A stretch of 64,000 nucleotides of DNA from Asterochloris sp. CNOR1 (Eukaryota; Chlorophyta; Trebouxiophyceae; Trebouxiales; Trebouxiaceae), in the NCBI GenBank assembly GCA_963969365.1, contig OZ017748.1, positions 1,364,001 through 1,428,000 on the forward strand, given 5' to 3'. Below, one piece after another: positions 33,498 through 48,400 of the stretch (position 1 is the stretch's first letter; every line of letters starts with the position of its first letter). The position numbers and the translations under genes were made by a program. The notes under the pieces are model-generated. The model did not search any database. It saw only the letters and a program-made list of their open reading frames with translations, and was not told the DNA's origin.

Positions 33498-36400
33498 ATG
33501 GCAGCAGCAGCGCCTATTGCTCTCAAGGAGAGCTTGCAGGTAAGTGCATGCAGCATCAGAGCATCTCTGCGTTCTCACCATAAGCTCAGGGTGTGATGCA
33601 ATGAGGAGCTCTCCCCCATGCCTTGGGCTGGATCTGGTCCGGCCTCAGCAGACCACGGCAGTCGCCTCCTTGAAGGCACGATGGCTGCTGGGTCGCACAG
33701 CAGGACTCGGCTCGGTCCCCAGCCCATTACGATGGCAAGAGGGGGGGCCTGGCCTATGACCCACCTCAGGCCAATGTTAATGCTGGCATGATGCCAGAGG
33801 AGGCACCTGAAGACGCTAGCTGAGCTGCGCAAGGCCCTCAGAGCGGCTTTGGGCAGGCCACACGGGAGCGCTCCCAGGCAGCCTAGGCTTTAAGCACAAT
33901 TTTCAGTGCTGCTGCGCCTGTGCCCTGCAGCTCACCAGCATCGGGATTCAGCCCCAGCACATCTCGTTCACCAATGTCACGATGGAGAGCGACAAGTTTG
34001 TTTGCATCCGGGAGACAGGGGCGGCCAACAGGTGGGGCACCACCTCTGCATTTGCTGTGCAGCAAATCAGCAGCAGTCCTCACTTATCCCTGGGTTAGCC
34101 CCAGGCAGAAGCGCAGCGGCTCAGCCAAAGACTCAGCTGCTCATCAGGCAAACTACTGTCCTGCAGTGTGTTTGCAGTTAGCCCAAAATTCTGCTTCAGC
34201 TTTGCTGCGCGGCAGCACTCGTTCTCCAGCACTTGTGTATGATCTTGGCGGCTGCAAGATGCCACCAGTCAACAAGGCTGTGAGCCATTTTTGCTGCATA
34301 CTGCCAAATTTCTCATCAATGCTGCCCTCTGCGCGAGCCATGCTGCTGCATCCAAATACATGTTGTGAACATAGCTGTCTGTCATGCTACAGCGTGGTCA
34401 TTGTGGACATGGCCTCACCCATGACTCCCATGAAGAGGCCCATCACCGCGGACTCTGCGTTGATGAACCCTGTCAGCAAGGTCATTGCCCTCAAGGCTGG
34501 GGTGGCAGGTGCCGTAGGCGACAATCTGCAGGTGTGTAGGGCTGCCTGCAGAGGCACCAGGCAGTGTGCACTAAGATTCGGTGCTGGGTGCGCCAGATGG
34601 GAGTTGTGGGCAGCATCTTTGATCGCTGAAGGGCTTGAGATCTTCACGATGCAAAGCTTCTGGCATGTTGCCGTGCTGCAACACCTCTGTCATTAGCTTC
34701 CCTGCCTGCGGCACCTGTGCCCATATGAGCACTGCGTCTCAGCCACACATCGGCTGCTATGCTGCAGCAGTTCCCTGACAAGCCAGCCTGCCTGCAGATC
34801 TTCAACCTGGAGATGAAGAGCAAGATGAAGTCATTCCAGATCCAGCAGCCTGTGGTGTTTTGGAAGTGGATCAGTCCCAGCAAGTTAGGCCTGGTCACCG
34901 CCAGCAGTGTTTACCACTGGGACATGAACGTGAGGGCTGCAGCTCTCGCTTCCTACCGGCACCAGGCAGCATGTGCAGCATGCATGACCGCTGCAAGCTG
35001 TACTGCATGAGAGGTGGTCATTGCCCATCCACAGCCCAAAGCAGCTGGGCTGTGGCAGCAGCAGGCTGGTAGCGACCTAACAGGAAGTGCTGCACTGCTG
35101 ATGGAATCGTTTCTGCTTCAACACAAGCCTCTTGTGCCAGCACCAAGCTGGTTCTGCCTGCACGTTGGATGCCTGCGCTCCCCAGAGCAATCAGGCTTAA
35201 GGTCTGTCGTCCCCATCAAGTTTGTACTGCAATGCTGCAAATCAGTGTCTACCATCATAGTGGAGAGTCCCAGACAAGGTGCACAGTATTGCAGCAGCCA
35301 GAGCAACATTGCAAACGACGTCCTCCTGCTGCTGAGGAGCCCACTGCTGGCTGCTGCAGGGCACATCAGACCCTGAGAAGGTGTTTGACAGAACGGCTAA
35401 CCTGGAGAACACCCAGATCATCAATTATAGGGTGGACACTGCTGAGAAGTGGTGTGTCCTAGTCGGCATTGCGCCTGGCGCCCCGGAAAGGTGCGACTAT
35501 ACTGTCTAATTGGTGGAGCATGCCTGGATGGTACTGGGCTCGATGCACATGTTGTTGGCTAGTGCTCCCTGATGCACGGCGGTGCTGCCTGCACATGCTA
35601 CATGGCTGAGGCTGGAACATGGCTGCGCTCCCAGCCCATGCTGCATGAGTCCTGCTGGTGCCTTGGTGTACGCACCAGCAATTGAAGGCTAGCAATCTCA
35701 TCCGAGGGCTGGGGGCCCATGGGCTGCTGCTGGCTGTTTCATGCAGCTGCCAGTCGCCAGGCGTGCAGGTCCTGCAAGGCTCTGCTCACATCTGATGATC
35801 TGCACACCTCTCCTGCAGACCGGCATCTGGTGGGGTGTTGAAGTTTGACGCTGAATGGTGTCCTGTCCTGCAGGCCTGCTCTGGTGAAGGGTTTCATGCA
35901 GCTGTACTCTGTGGACCAGAAGCGAAGCCAGGCCCTGGAGGCGCATGCAGCAGCCTTCTCGACCATCAAGGTGTGCTGCCTGCACACCATAAATGTCCAC
36001 TGAGCCAGCACCAGCTGGCTAAGTTTGCCTTAAGAGCTGCAAGCCAGGCCCATGTTTGGGGCTCTACTGCCTGCATGTGCGCATAAGTATGGAGGCCTCT
36101 TGAAGGCTTGTGGTGCTGCAGAAGGGCGGACTTGCCAGCACTGTGATCAGCTTCGCCCAGAAGACGTACGCGAACGGCGTGCTGACGTCCAAGCTGCACG
36201 TGATTGAGCTGGGCGCCCAAGCAGGTATCTGCAAGGGAATGCACCCAGACAACCATTCAGAGGCCGCCAAGTCTAATGTACAGATGCTTGTGCCTTCGCG
36301 GACTGCTGCGTCAGCCTGTCCAACTCCAGCAGCCTATCAATTGACTCCTCGCCCTTCCTGGTAGCTGCAGCATTGCTGATGCCCTCAGCCTGCACTGGCT

Positions 36401-39400
36401 GCTCCCTGGCACTTGTTGTCTCGGCCCTTGTGCCAGCGCTGTGTATTGCCAGCCAGCTGCTTTTGGTATGCACTCCTCCACACGCTCCCCCAAGCCCTGC
36501 CCTCTGCCCTGCAGGCCAGCCGCCGCTCAAGCGCCAGGCAGAGCTTTTTTTCCCCCAGGAGTTTGCAGATGACTTCCCAGTAGCCATGCAGATAAGCGAC
36601 AAGTATGGGCTGGTGTACGTGATCACCAAACTGGGCTTGCTGTTTGTCTACGACCTGGAGACCGCGACAGCGGTGTACCGCAACAGGATCAGCCCAGACC
36701 CCATCTTTCTCACTGCCAATGCGCCGGAATCTGGGGGCTTTTACAGCATCAACAGGTGGGCAGACAGGCAGAGCTCTTGCAGCCCCACAGACTGCAGCAT
36801 GCTGTGCTGTCTGCGGCAGCGCGAGCAGTCCTGCACGATGTGCCTGCTTTGCTGCACGCTGCCTGCAGCGGCCGTGGCACTGCTGTGGACTGCTCAGCTT
36901 CTGCAGCACGCTCCCAGCAGCATCCTGCATGAGATACTCTGTTGTGGGCTGCAGCAGCACTGGCAATGTGGTGTCCTGCATGGTCATGGCTGCCAACAAA
37001 CATCCTGCTTGCTGGATTGCCATCGCACTGTGCTACCTGCAGCTGCGTGGCAGGACAGCATGGCAGGGCGCGGTGGCCCCTTGCAGGGCACCTTTTTGTA
37101 TCCCCAACGCCTGTCAACAAGTTGAGAGGGCTGCTGTTGCAGGCGGGGGCAAGTGATGTTGGCCACAGTGAATGAGCAGACGATGGTGCCCTTCGTCAGC
37201 CAGCAGCTGAACAATCTGGAGCTTGCGCTTGCACTGGCCAAGAGGGGAAACCTGCCAGGGGCAGAGGCCCTGGTCGGGCAAAACTTTGACCGCCTGTTCA
37301 GCATGGGCCAGTTCAAGGAGGCGGCTGAGGCTGCTGCAGAGTCCCCACAGGTGGGCAGGGTGCACATGTGCAGGAGTCTTTGTCTATGCAGTGGGGCAGC
37401 TGCGGAGCATTTCTGCGGCAGGACATCAACAAGAGTTGCAGCCTGGCCTGTGACCCTGCAGAAGGCAGCGGGAATGTTCTGGCTTTGAGGCCCCACTGTT
37501 GGTGTTGCTGGCCAGCCAAACTTCATGTGGTGACCTTACCTGTGACCCCAGCAGTGATCTGGTACTAGCCGTGTGCATTCTGGGAGCCTGCACTGCTTCT
37601 GGCACCCCTGCTGTCCAAGCTTGTGAGGCACACCTGTGTTTGGACTGCATCTGCTGAGAAATCTATTGGTGCCCCCTGGGCTGGGTTGCCCCATGCAATT
37701 AAGACATTGCAGAGGGCGCTTAGGAGCCATCAGCTGTGTCATCAAGAAGATTTGCTGCTGAGCAGAAGGAATGGGTGTTGTGCTGGGCAGGAGCAGTCCT
37801 CTATTGGGCAAGGCTGAGCTTTGCTGGGAGCTCTTAGGAACCAGTAGACGTTTGAGTTTGCTGAGTAGGGCTCTTTGCTGACTGGCACTAGGTTCAGCTA
37901 TCATGCCCTCCTGCAGGGGGCTCTGCGGACTCGGGAGACAATCGAGAAGTTCAAGCGTGTGCCTCCCCAGCCAGGGCAGACCTCCCCCCTGCTGGTGTAC
38001 TTTGGGACGCTGCTGACCAAGGGCAAGCTCAATGCTTACGAAAGTGTGGAGCTTAGCCAGCTGGTCATCAGCCAAAACAAGAAGCACCTGCTGGATGCTT
38101 GGTTCAAGGTGGGACCCAGGCAGTCATCCTGTTTGTGGGAAGCGCGCTGGTCATTGCGTCTGATGCCTGGCTGTAGTGTGGCCAGGCTGTGAGCGCCACG
38201 TGGATTTCAGAGGGAGAAGCCCGCAAGGCGCACAGATCTGTGGCGTAGCCTAATGATGGAGCCCCACAGCACTTTGCCAACACAGACCTGCTGTGAGCAC
38301 GTCTCATGCTCTGCCTGGCAGTTGGCTGGGAGAGCCATTGGAATCTGGAGTGACTGATTGTGCTTGGGTAGTGGTGTGGGCTTGACTCTGCCGGCACGCC
38401 TGGCTGTTTAAGGTGGTCAGCACCTTTGCGCCATGTGCAGCTACCTAATGCCATGGTTCACACATGTGCTGTGTCACACTGCAGGAGGGCAAGTTGGAGC
38501 CCAGCGAGCAGCTCGGAGACCTTCTCAAGCAAAGCGGGGACGCTGATGCAGCACTTTCCTGCTACAGATCTGCAGGGGCCACCACCAAGGTCATTGAGGG
38601 TAAGACGCTGGTACCCTGCATGCTGATGCAGTCATGCGCGCAGGACGGCTGGCTTGCGGGCATGGTCTGGCATCACCAGGGGTCTCTGGCTCAGACAACA
38701 GAGTGAAAGCTAGGCGGGTCCAGCAGACGCCTGTGGCACCTGCATTGTTGCATACATGTGGCTCCCATGAGGGCCTTCTGCAGTGAGGTAGGAGAGGCGC
38801 TGGGTGGTCTGTGTTGAGCTGCCTGACTTGACTGATGCTGCTCCTGTTCAATCCACTGAGCAGCTACTGTGCTCTCTGCATGGCAACTGCATTCACTTCC
38901 TGCAGGCTTGGCTGGAAAGGGGGACTTCCAGGAGCTCATGCGCTTCAGCGGACAGGCAGGCTACAAGCCCGACTACCTGTACCTGATGCAGCGCCTGATG
39001 ATGGACAACCCAGAGGCTGCCGTGAATTTGGCCAAGATGATTGCCAAGCAGCCAGGGCCGCCCATCGACCTCAACACCCTGGCCGACCTGTTCCTGCAGC
39101 GCAATGCTGTCAGGGAGGCCACTGCCTTCCTGCTGGATGTGCTGCAGGAGAACAAGCCGGAGCATGACAAGCTGCAGACGAAGGTGGGCTGTGCAACAGC
39201 AACATGCCGCGGGCCAACGCGGGCAGTGCACTGCTTCCACATGGGAGGGTCTCAAGCCCCATTCTGCAGTCCAGCTGAGCTCTGTCGAAGCTCCTGTCTG
39301 AGCATGACAAGTTGTGTAGCAAGTGTGGGCTGGGGGCTGGTGGCACATTGGAGAGACCTAGGGCTGCCTGCTGCAGTCTTGCAGGAGAGTCAGCCTAAAA

Positions 39401-42400
39401 TTGAGAATCTGCAGAACAAAGGGGCACTGCTGCATGCAGCCGCAGTGTGCCACTCCGTGCATACTCCCGCCAGGGTGCCGCATTGCCGCTCAGCTAATGT
39501 GGTCAACTTGAGCAAGAGCTTGAGCTGCTGCACCCTGCTCCAGCATGCAATTGCAGCCCAGCTTCCCTTCCCTCTGGGACAGGCAGCCCCTGATTGCTGT
39601 ACCTTCAAGCGTGGCATGCCTGCCTGCAGCTGCTGGAGATCAACCTGGTCACCAACCCCCAGGTGGCAGACGCCATTCTGGCAAATGGCACGCTGACCTA
39701 CTATGACCGGCCCCGCATTGCACAGGTGGGTACCAAATGCATAGAACTTTGTCCTGCCTATCTGCCTGATGGAATGAATGCTTTGCTCCCCATGCACCCA
39801 GTGAGGCTTTTGACTGTCTGCCCCTTCTGATCTGCTGCACCTGGTGCAGACCTGCTAGCTTCGCACCTCTGCAGCAAAGGTGCTGTCGCAGGCTCCTCGG
39901 CACCTCTAATTGGCCACATGGGTTGCCTGTTAGATTTTCATGAATGCAACATGTCCTCAGCCTCACCCCAGCATGGCTGTCCTCAAGGCTGCCCTGACAC
40001 TATTGTCACTGCCACCTGCAGCTGTGCGAGAAGGCTGGGCTGTACATGCGCGCCCTGCAGCACTACACGGATCTGGTGGACATCAAGCGTGTCATTGTGA
40101 ACACGCATGCCATCGATCCCCAGGCGTTGACGGAGTTCTTTGGCTCGCTCAGCGCTGAGTGGGCCCTGGACTGCCTGAAGGTGCGTGGTATATGCTGCTG
40201 CTCTCTTCACCAGAGAAGTTGCGGGGTGTATGCTTTTGCTATCTTCACCATGGACAGGCAGAGACTGCCTGAAGCAGCAAGGTCTGTGCTGCCAAGCAGC
40301 TTGTCTCAGCACACGGAGGTGTTGTTGGCAAGCCCGATGCCTAGGTCGTGCAAAGTCGCGCCTGCAGGGCGTGCACCCGCCTGTCAGTAAGGTGCCTCAG
40401 CTAACGCCACGTGCTGCATAGGGCTGCCGCGTCACCTATGGCCTGCTGTTCCAAGTGAGGGAGCTGTCGGCAACGGTTGCTGGCCCGCCCACCTTGCACC
40501 CCTCCTCACAACATCTCCCTGCCTGCAGGAGCTGCTGACTAGCAACATGCAGCAGAACCTGCAGCTCGTGGTGCAAGTGGCCAAAGAGTACACCGAGCAG
40601 CTGGGGGCTGGCAAGATCATTGAGCTCCTGGAGGGCCACAAGAGCTACCACGGGCTTTACTACTACCTGGGCTCCTACATTGCCTTCTCTGAGGACCCTG
40701 AGGTGCACTACAAGTGAGTAGGCCCATCAGGGAACACTGGGATGAGGGCTGGTCTGATTCACAAGAGCAACAAGTTGCCAGTGCTGATGGACTGGGCAGC
40801 ACAAGCACGCCGGGCAGAGCTTATCTGTTCAAGTGAATTTTCAGGTGTGCACCAGGAGTATTGTTGGGTGAACTGACATCGATGTTGTCACAGGGACACA
40901 TAATTGAAGGCACCTACAGCGCTGCCCTGCCTGATCGTGCTGCAGGTCAGTGGGTCTTCACATGAAGGCTCATCATGTTGTTTGCTGCCTGAAGGTACAT
41001 TGAGGCTGCCAGCAAGACGGGACAGCTGAAGGAGGTGGAGCGTGTCACACGGGAAAGCAACTTCTATCCGGCGGAGCGCACCAAGCAGTTCCTCATGGAG
41101 AGCAAGCTGCCTGATGCCAGGTGGGATCCTGTACAACCTCTCAACCTCTGAGCCCGCAGCATGCATCGCGCAGCCTGTGACGGCCAGCAAGCTGCCTGAC
41201 GCCAGGTCAAGGTGGAAAACAGGCTGCCAGCCCTGGGTCGGTGCTTGACAGAAAGCAGACTCTGATGCCGGATTTGGCACCCTGAGACCCACCAGGCTCC
41301 TTATCTAGTTGTATTACTGGTTCTAATGTCAGATAAGCCAAGGTGTGCCTCGGTTATGACCTGTGAGCTGCCCAGGATGCCTGCAAGCTGTCATGTATGA
41401 TGTGCTGCTGCATGCCTTGGCTAGAGTTTCCACTCTGCCTGCAGGCCACTGATCAATGTGTGCGACCGCTATGACATGGTTGGCGACCTGACCCACTACC
41501 TGTACACCAACAACATGCTGCGGTACATTGAGGGCTATGTGCAGAAGGTCAACCCTGCCAAGGCTCCTCAGGTACACCGCACAGAGCTGTCAAATGCAGA
41601 CTGCTGTGCAGGCTATTGAGAGCTGTAGCTGCAGCCGGGCAGGCACCTCTGCAGAGTACTTGTTTGAAGCAGTGCCCGTTGAGAGCAAGCTTTGCCAAGG
41701 CTGTGATCTTACAGGCATGTGCCTTGTGATCAAGCTCTTGACACCTGCTCAGCGGAGGACTTGCAGCTCAAGTTCCAAAGGGCTGGTCGTCACCTGTCAG
41801 CCTTGGACTGCCTGCAGGTGGTGGGTGCGCTGCTGGATGCTGAGGCTGCAGACGAGTTTGTGAACAACCTCATCCTCAGCGTGCGCAGCCTGATCCCTGT
41901 GGAGCAGCTGTGCGCAGAGGTGGAGAAGCGAAACAGGTGGGCCAGCGAGGTTGTGGGCTGCTGCGCTGAAGCACGGCTGTGCGCAGAGGGGCAGGATCAA
42001 GTTTGCACCCGCTCACTGTGCTTGATGCAAGTGTGGGTGAAGCGGCACGACATGTCCGGCAGCAAGCTACCAGGTCAGGATCAGTCTCTCTCAAGGCACA
42101 TTGTGGCTGGCAGACAGCACGTGCTGGCCATGCCCTTGGCACAGCAGGGCTGCCTGTGTAGGCCAAGTGGGGTCTTGAGGGGCGCTCACAGGTGGCTTGG
42201 AACAGGTCTCCTCATAGATCCTTTGAGGCCTGCTTTGTGGGTTGGGCACCCGCAGCCGCTTGCATTGAGGCACGAAGGGAGCCAAAGACTGAGCTGCACA
42301 GGTTAAGGTGCACATGCGCGTTCAGGAAATGCCAAGACATGCTCCATGCCGCTCAAGTTGCAGGCTGAATGAAGCTGCTGAACCACTTGTGGGACACATG

Positions 42401-45400
42401 CCGCTTCAGAGCATTTGGCACAGGCATGCAGCTGAAGCTGCCGAACCTCTGTAGGAATGCAATGCCGTGTGTGCTATCCAGCCTCATGTGAGCTCTCGCC
42501 TGCTTCCCACTCCTGCAGGTTGAAGCTGCTCAATCCCTTCCTGGAGCACCTGGTCAGCGAGGGCAGCCACGATCCCCATGTGCACAATGCCCTGGGCAAG
42601 ATCATCATTGACAGTAACAACAACCCTGAGCACTTCCTCACCACCAACCCCTACTATGACTCGCTGGTCGTGGGCAAGTACTGCGAGAAGCGGGACCCCA
42701 ACCTGGCCTGCGTGGCCTACAAGCGGGGTAGCTGCGACGATGCACTGGTGGATTGCACCAACAGGCACAGGTGGGTGCAGTTGCCAGTCTGCAGCACCAC
42801 AGGCCTTTGCGCATGGGTGCTGTGGTGCCAGGCACAGCTGGGTGTGAGGGGCCACCTGCAAGTCCCAGAGGCATGCATGGTGTCGTAGATACACTGGCAG
42901 GCAAAGGTGGGGGACAAGTGGATGCAGTCCCGTGGCATGCACTGGCCTCAGCTGCCAACCTGCATGGCCAATTTTCACTGCTCAGTCTGAAGTGGCACCT
43001 CCATGCTCCTATTACCCACATTGCCTCTTCCTTCCTGCAGTTTGTTCAAGGTGCAGGCTCGTTACATTGCTGAGCGCATGGACTCTGACCTGTGGACCAA
43101 GGTGCTGGACGAGAACAACCAGTTCAGGCGGCAGCTTATTGACCAGGCACGCTGCAGTGGTGGTCTCCAGTGTGTGCTTTGTGTTCACTAAACAAGTCAT
43201 TTGGCAGGCTTTGTCTGCTGTACGCGTTTTTTGTTTGTCACAAGCCTGACACGCTTTCTCACATCGGGGCCTTTCAACGGTCTGCTCTCAGGGCCTGGGG
43301 CTGAGAGCAAGCTGAGCTGCCACTTGCCTATGCTAATGCCCTGCTCCTTGCCTGGTGCATATGAATTACAGGGCACAGCCAGCAAGCAGTAATGACAAGT
43401 TGCATGCCAGCTCTTTCAAATGTTGTCAAATGGTCATTGTCAATAGATCAAGGCCCTTTTATCTGCCCACCCTGCAGGTGGTGTCCACAGCGCTGCCAGA
43501 GAGCAGGAACCCGGAGCAGGTGTCAGTGGCGGTGAAGTCGTTCATGGGCGCAGGGCTGCAGGCTGAGCTCATCGAGCTGCTGGAGAAGATTGTTCTCCAG
43601 AACAGCTCCTTCAGCAACAACCACAACCTGCAGAACCTGTTGATCATCACTGCCATCAAGGTGGTGCTGCTGCAGGGGCATTGCAAGCCTGCTGTGCTTG
43701 CCACGTGCAGATGCAGACGTGACTCGCTCCTGCCAGACCCGTAGGCCGGCACCTTCTTTCCCAAGCTGGTGCAGTGCCGGGCACACACACTTGCTTTGTT
43801 GCAGTGCTTCCCACCTGGGTGCCTGCTGATTGCCCAGCCTTAATATGCTTCGCAGCTCTGAAAATCATCAGGCCCTGCTGCTTAACTCACCTCCCCAGCT
43901 AAGGATGAGACGCACCCAAGCCCCATAGCTTGCATCCTCTGAGCTAGGCTTTCCCTGCACCTACTGCACTCAACGCATGATTGTCTGGCGCCTCTGAGGT
44001 GTCCCTGCTTGCCGCGCTGCAGGCAGACAAGAGCCGTGTGAAGGATTACATCAACCGCCTCGACAACTTCGACGGCCCAGCTGTGGGAGAAATTGCTGTT
44101 GGGTATGAGATGTACGAGGAGGCATTTGAGATCTACAAGAAGTTCGGGCTTAAGGCACAGGCCATCAAGGTCCTGCTGGACCACATGGAGGACCTCAACA
44201 GAGCGTTTGAGTACGCCTCCAAGGTGAGAAGGCTGTGTGTTGCAGGTGAACAGAGATGTGTCAGTGTCTGCTCATGTGTGTGACATGGGTCCAACAAGGT
44301 GCTGGAGCCTGCCTCCAGACTGTAATTATTGTGCTGCAGCTGTGCTGACATGCAGGAGCATTGTTCACAATCTGATTGGCAGGGCAACATGTCAAGTACA
44401 GCGCGCCACGCCTGGTTGGTGTCATTCTGCATCTTTGCCTAACCAGGCACGGCTACTGCATGCTGTGCCATCTGCAGGGCTCTGCTTCTGGGAGGGTGCC
44501 CATCCAAAATGTTAGCAGGCCTTGGCTGAGATCGGATGCATGCTGAGCTGCTGCTGCAGGTGGATGAGCCCTCGGTGTGGTCAGAGCTGGGGCATGCCCA
44601 GCTTGAGGCAGGCCTGGTTGGCGAGGCGATTGCGTCCTACCTGCGCAGCAATGATAGCAGCCGTCACGTGGATGTGGTGGAGCGGTGCAAGGAGGTGAGA
44701 TGGAGCTTTGGCCTGCTGGCAGTTGTCAATGGAAGTGCACCTGAATGACTTCCCTTGGCTGTGAACTGCAAGGCACAGTACTATTCTGACCGCCCCGGAG
44801 CACATCAAGTGGTGCTACAAACCTGTGCAGCAAAGCTCCTGTGGTGGCATTGGAGAAGGAAAGTGTTGTCACTGGTGTCTGTGCTGATGGCATGGCTCCT
44901 CTGCTCTCATTGCAGAAGCTCCAGGCTGCTTCCTGCTCTCAAGTCCGGCCAAACCTATAGAGCTCCGCAAAACATGGGAGCTCAAAGATCTGATCCTTGA
45001 GGGGCTGGTCAACCACCTGTTGATGGCTTGTGATGCACCTTAAAGTGCCAATGCCTCACATGTCACCTCCCAAGTGGCGCTGCAGGCTGGGTCATACGAG
45101 GAGCTTGTCAAGTACCTGCTGATGGTGCGCAAGAAGCACAAGGACAGCAAGGTGGACACAGAGCTGGTGTATGCCTACGGGAAGACCAAGCAGCTGGGCC
45201 CACTGGAGGAGTTCATCTCATCCCCCCACCAGGCCAACCTGCAGGTCAGTCAGACAGATCCATGGAGCTTCTGGGCATGGGGGCAAGCAGGCCAATGTGC
45301 TTGTGCAGCAGGCAGGTGGGGTGAGGGAGAATCAGCTACCCGCAGTGTTCATTTTGGCCACCTAGTCGTACCATTGCTTGAATGACGCCTGAGGGGCCTG

Positions 45401-48400
45401 CCCAGGCTCTGTGGCATGCGATGAGGTCAGTCAGTGGCAGCGTATGGCTTGCTACATTCAAAATGGTAGCAAAGGCCATGCTCATCACCCTACCAACCTC
45501 TGCATCTGTGCCTGGAGGGCTTCCCATTTGTGCAGCCCTTTTCCTTGAGGCTGCTATGTGCTGCCACCAGGGCAGAACTGCAGGTCTGGAAAGGCCATGC
45601 TCCTGAGTAGCCCATCTGTGTGGGTTGCTCTGTGCTGCCACCATGGCATTGTTCAGGCCAGCCAGGCGAGCCATGCACAATCCCTGGCGCTGTATCGACT
45701 GGCTATGCGGCTGTGCCCCCCCTTTGTACCACCTGTGACACACAGGTGCAACTTACAGATTGCTTCAGTCTGTGCATCTACTGTGCTTCCGTGCACTGGC
45801 CCATTCAGCACAGGTTGTGGTTTCACTGCTCCAGATGTTGGAGAGTGCAGCCCAGGTCAGCTCCTGCTCCTGGCACCCCACTCAACACTGGGGGACAGAA
45901 GTGCGGTCTCTTGCTGCCCTAACCAAACACTATGCCCTGCCTGCCTCCAGGGTGTGGACGCCTGCTCCAGCAAGGTGCTGCACATGGCTGAACTCAGCCC
46001 TGGTCTCACACTGTCCCAATCACACACTGCATTCTTTCTGCTTGCAGTCTGTTGGCGACCGCTTCTTTGATGAGGCGCTGTATGAGGCAGCCAGGATCAT
46101 TTTTGCCCATATCCCCAACTACGGGCGCCTGGCCAGCACCCTGGTGCGGCTGCACCTCTTCCAGCCGGCCGTGGAGGCGGCGCGCAAGGCCAACAGTCCC
46201 CGGACCTGGAAGGAGGTGGGTGCACCCCTGGAGAATGAGCTGTGAACCGTCAGATAGGTTTCTGCCTCAGATGCGCAGCTGGGCAACATGCCTGCGCATG
46301 CTTTGAATGCAGCGCCTGTGCCAGCCATCCAGTGTGTCAATGCCACCACTATCAGTCCTTTGATGCTGTGTCTGTGCCAAAGGGCTGCCCGCCTATAGCT
46401 TCTTTGGCTTGTGTCTTGTGAGCTCCTGCTGCATGTCTCCTGGCCATCCCACTACCACTCCTGCCGTGAGGCTGTTGCATCAAGTGCTGATGATGCTCTA
46501 CTGTTGGCTGCATTGCTGCCTGTATGGCAGCGTGACCGGTGCCTGAGCCTGCAAGGCACTCCTGTGGTCTGCAGGTGTGCTATGCCTGTGTGGAGGAGGG
46601 TGAGTTCAGGCTGGCGCAGCTGTGTGGCCTGAACATCATCATCAACGCAGATGATCTGGAGGAGGTGAGCTCGATCCCGGCAGTAGAGCTGGAATTGTGC
46701 GGCGTCCGGCAGCACTGACCAACTGTGACAATGGTGCTGGGTCCTGCATGCTGACGCCCTCTTCAGCAGCTCATGCCAACATCTGATGGCATGCGCTGCC
46801 ATCACTGTACAACTGAGCTGTGTGCAGTGGGCCCCTCATGGGCTTTCCAGCCGCAGCCAGTAGGCAGTCTGCTGTTGAGGGTTGCACAGTAACAGCAGAT
46901 GCCAGGCTGTGCCTTTGTGCGGCAGAAGTTCCTCTTGCTGGCTGCATGCATGGAGTTCGCGCTGATACCTTGCCATTGCTGCACATGTGGGATACTGCTG
47001 TCAGCCTTGGCTGGTGCCGCTGACAAGCAATGCCTGCGCTAAGCCCTCCAAGGAGCATGTTGTGATGTCAGTGGTGTTTGCTGCCCTGCAGGTCAGCGAC
47101 TACTACCAGAAGAGGGCCTTCTTTGATGAGCTCATCGCGCTGATGGAGAGCGGCATCGGCTTGGAGCGGGCCCACATGGGCATCTTTACTGAACTGGGCA
47201 TCCTGTATGCCAAGTAGGTGGCCCCATCTGCTCTTGGCTGCTGCTAAGTCATGAACTGGGCATCTTCCCTGATGTGTGCCTCCTGTATGCTGAATGAGGC
47301 TTCCTCCGCCGGCTGCCACAAGGTGATGCAGGTGCTCTTGCTCATGGGAGCCGTGTCATCAGCCTGAGCCTGCTGCTGCTGCCTGCACGCCATGCATGCA
47401 AACTGTGACAAGAGGTCCTAAGCTCCCTCCTGGGCGCAACTTGAGAGGCTCAGCCGCTCATGACCAAGAAGCTTGAGCAAGCAAAATGTCAGTCGTGACC
47501 TGGTGGGGGCTACTGAAGGCTCTGCTTGCAATGACAGGCCTGCCCTTGTTGGCCACAGCGGCCCAGCTCATGCTTCTCCCTGGCCCCCTAGGTACAAGAG
47601 TGAGAAGCTGATGGAGCACCTCAAGCTCTTCTCCACTCGCATCAACATCCCCCGCCTGATCCGTGTGTGCGAGGAGCATCACCACTGGAAGGAGCTCGTC
47701 TTCCTGTACGTCCAGTATGACGAGTACGACAATGCGGTGAGTAGGTCAGGCCATTTCGGGGACGGGCTAGTGGCCTCTTTTAGCTGTGGTCTGCTGTCAG
47801 CCAGGCCATCATGAGCGACAATAGCAACAGCTCCAGGTATCTAGACTGAGAATCCAGGCATCTAAATTGAATCCTCAGATCTCCTGCTCCTGCACTTGGA
47901 GTGAACTCCAGGCACCAGTTGTCGCCCCTCCCTGGTGGCTTTACCCCTGAGGTGTGGACCGGGAGGTGCATAAAGCACCTTGGATCCTGGTGCTGTGCTA
48001 GATATTCATGACGTGACACAGCAGCCTGTCAGGCTGCAAGGCGTGGCCAGCCCTACTGCGAGCTTCCTCAGAGACAGGGCCTTGGCCCCTTTGTGAGCTT
48101 CCAGCAGTGGGTGTTGCTGCAGTGCACTGGCAAATTGTGCTGTCATCTGCGTGGGAGGGGCACTTGCAAGACCCCTGTCCCCTGCACGGCAGCAACAGCG
48201 CCATACAGGATACCAAGGGCACCCTCGGCAGAGGCACTGCAGCTGTTTGCCCTGCATCATTGCTTGTCTGCCTGAGCTTAGCAGATAATGTCTCACAGTT
48301 GCAGCGTTTGGCAGCCTGCTCTCAACTGCCCTGCTGCGTGTTCTGCAGGCGCTGGTGATGATGAACCACAGCGGCGTGGCCTGGGAGCACGTGCACTTCA

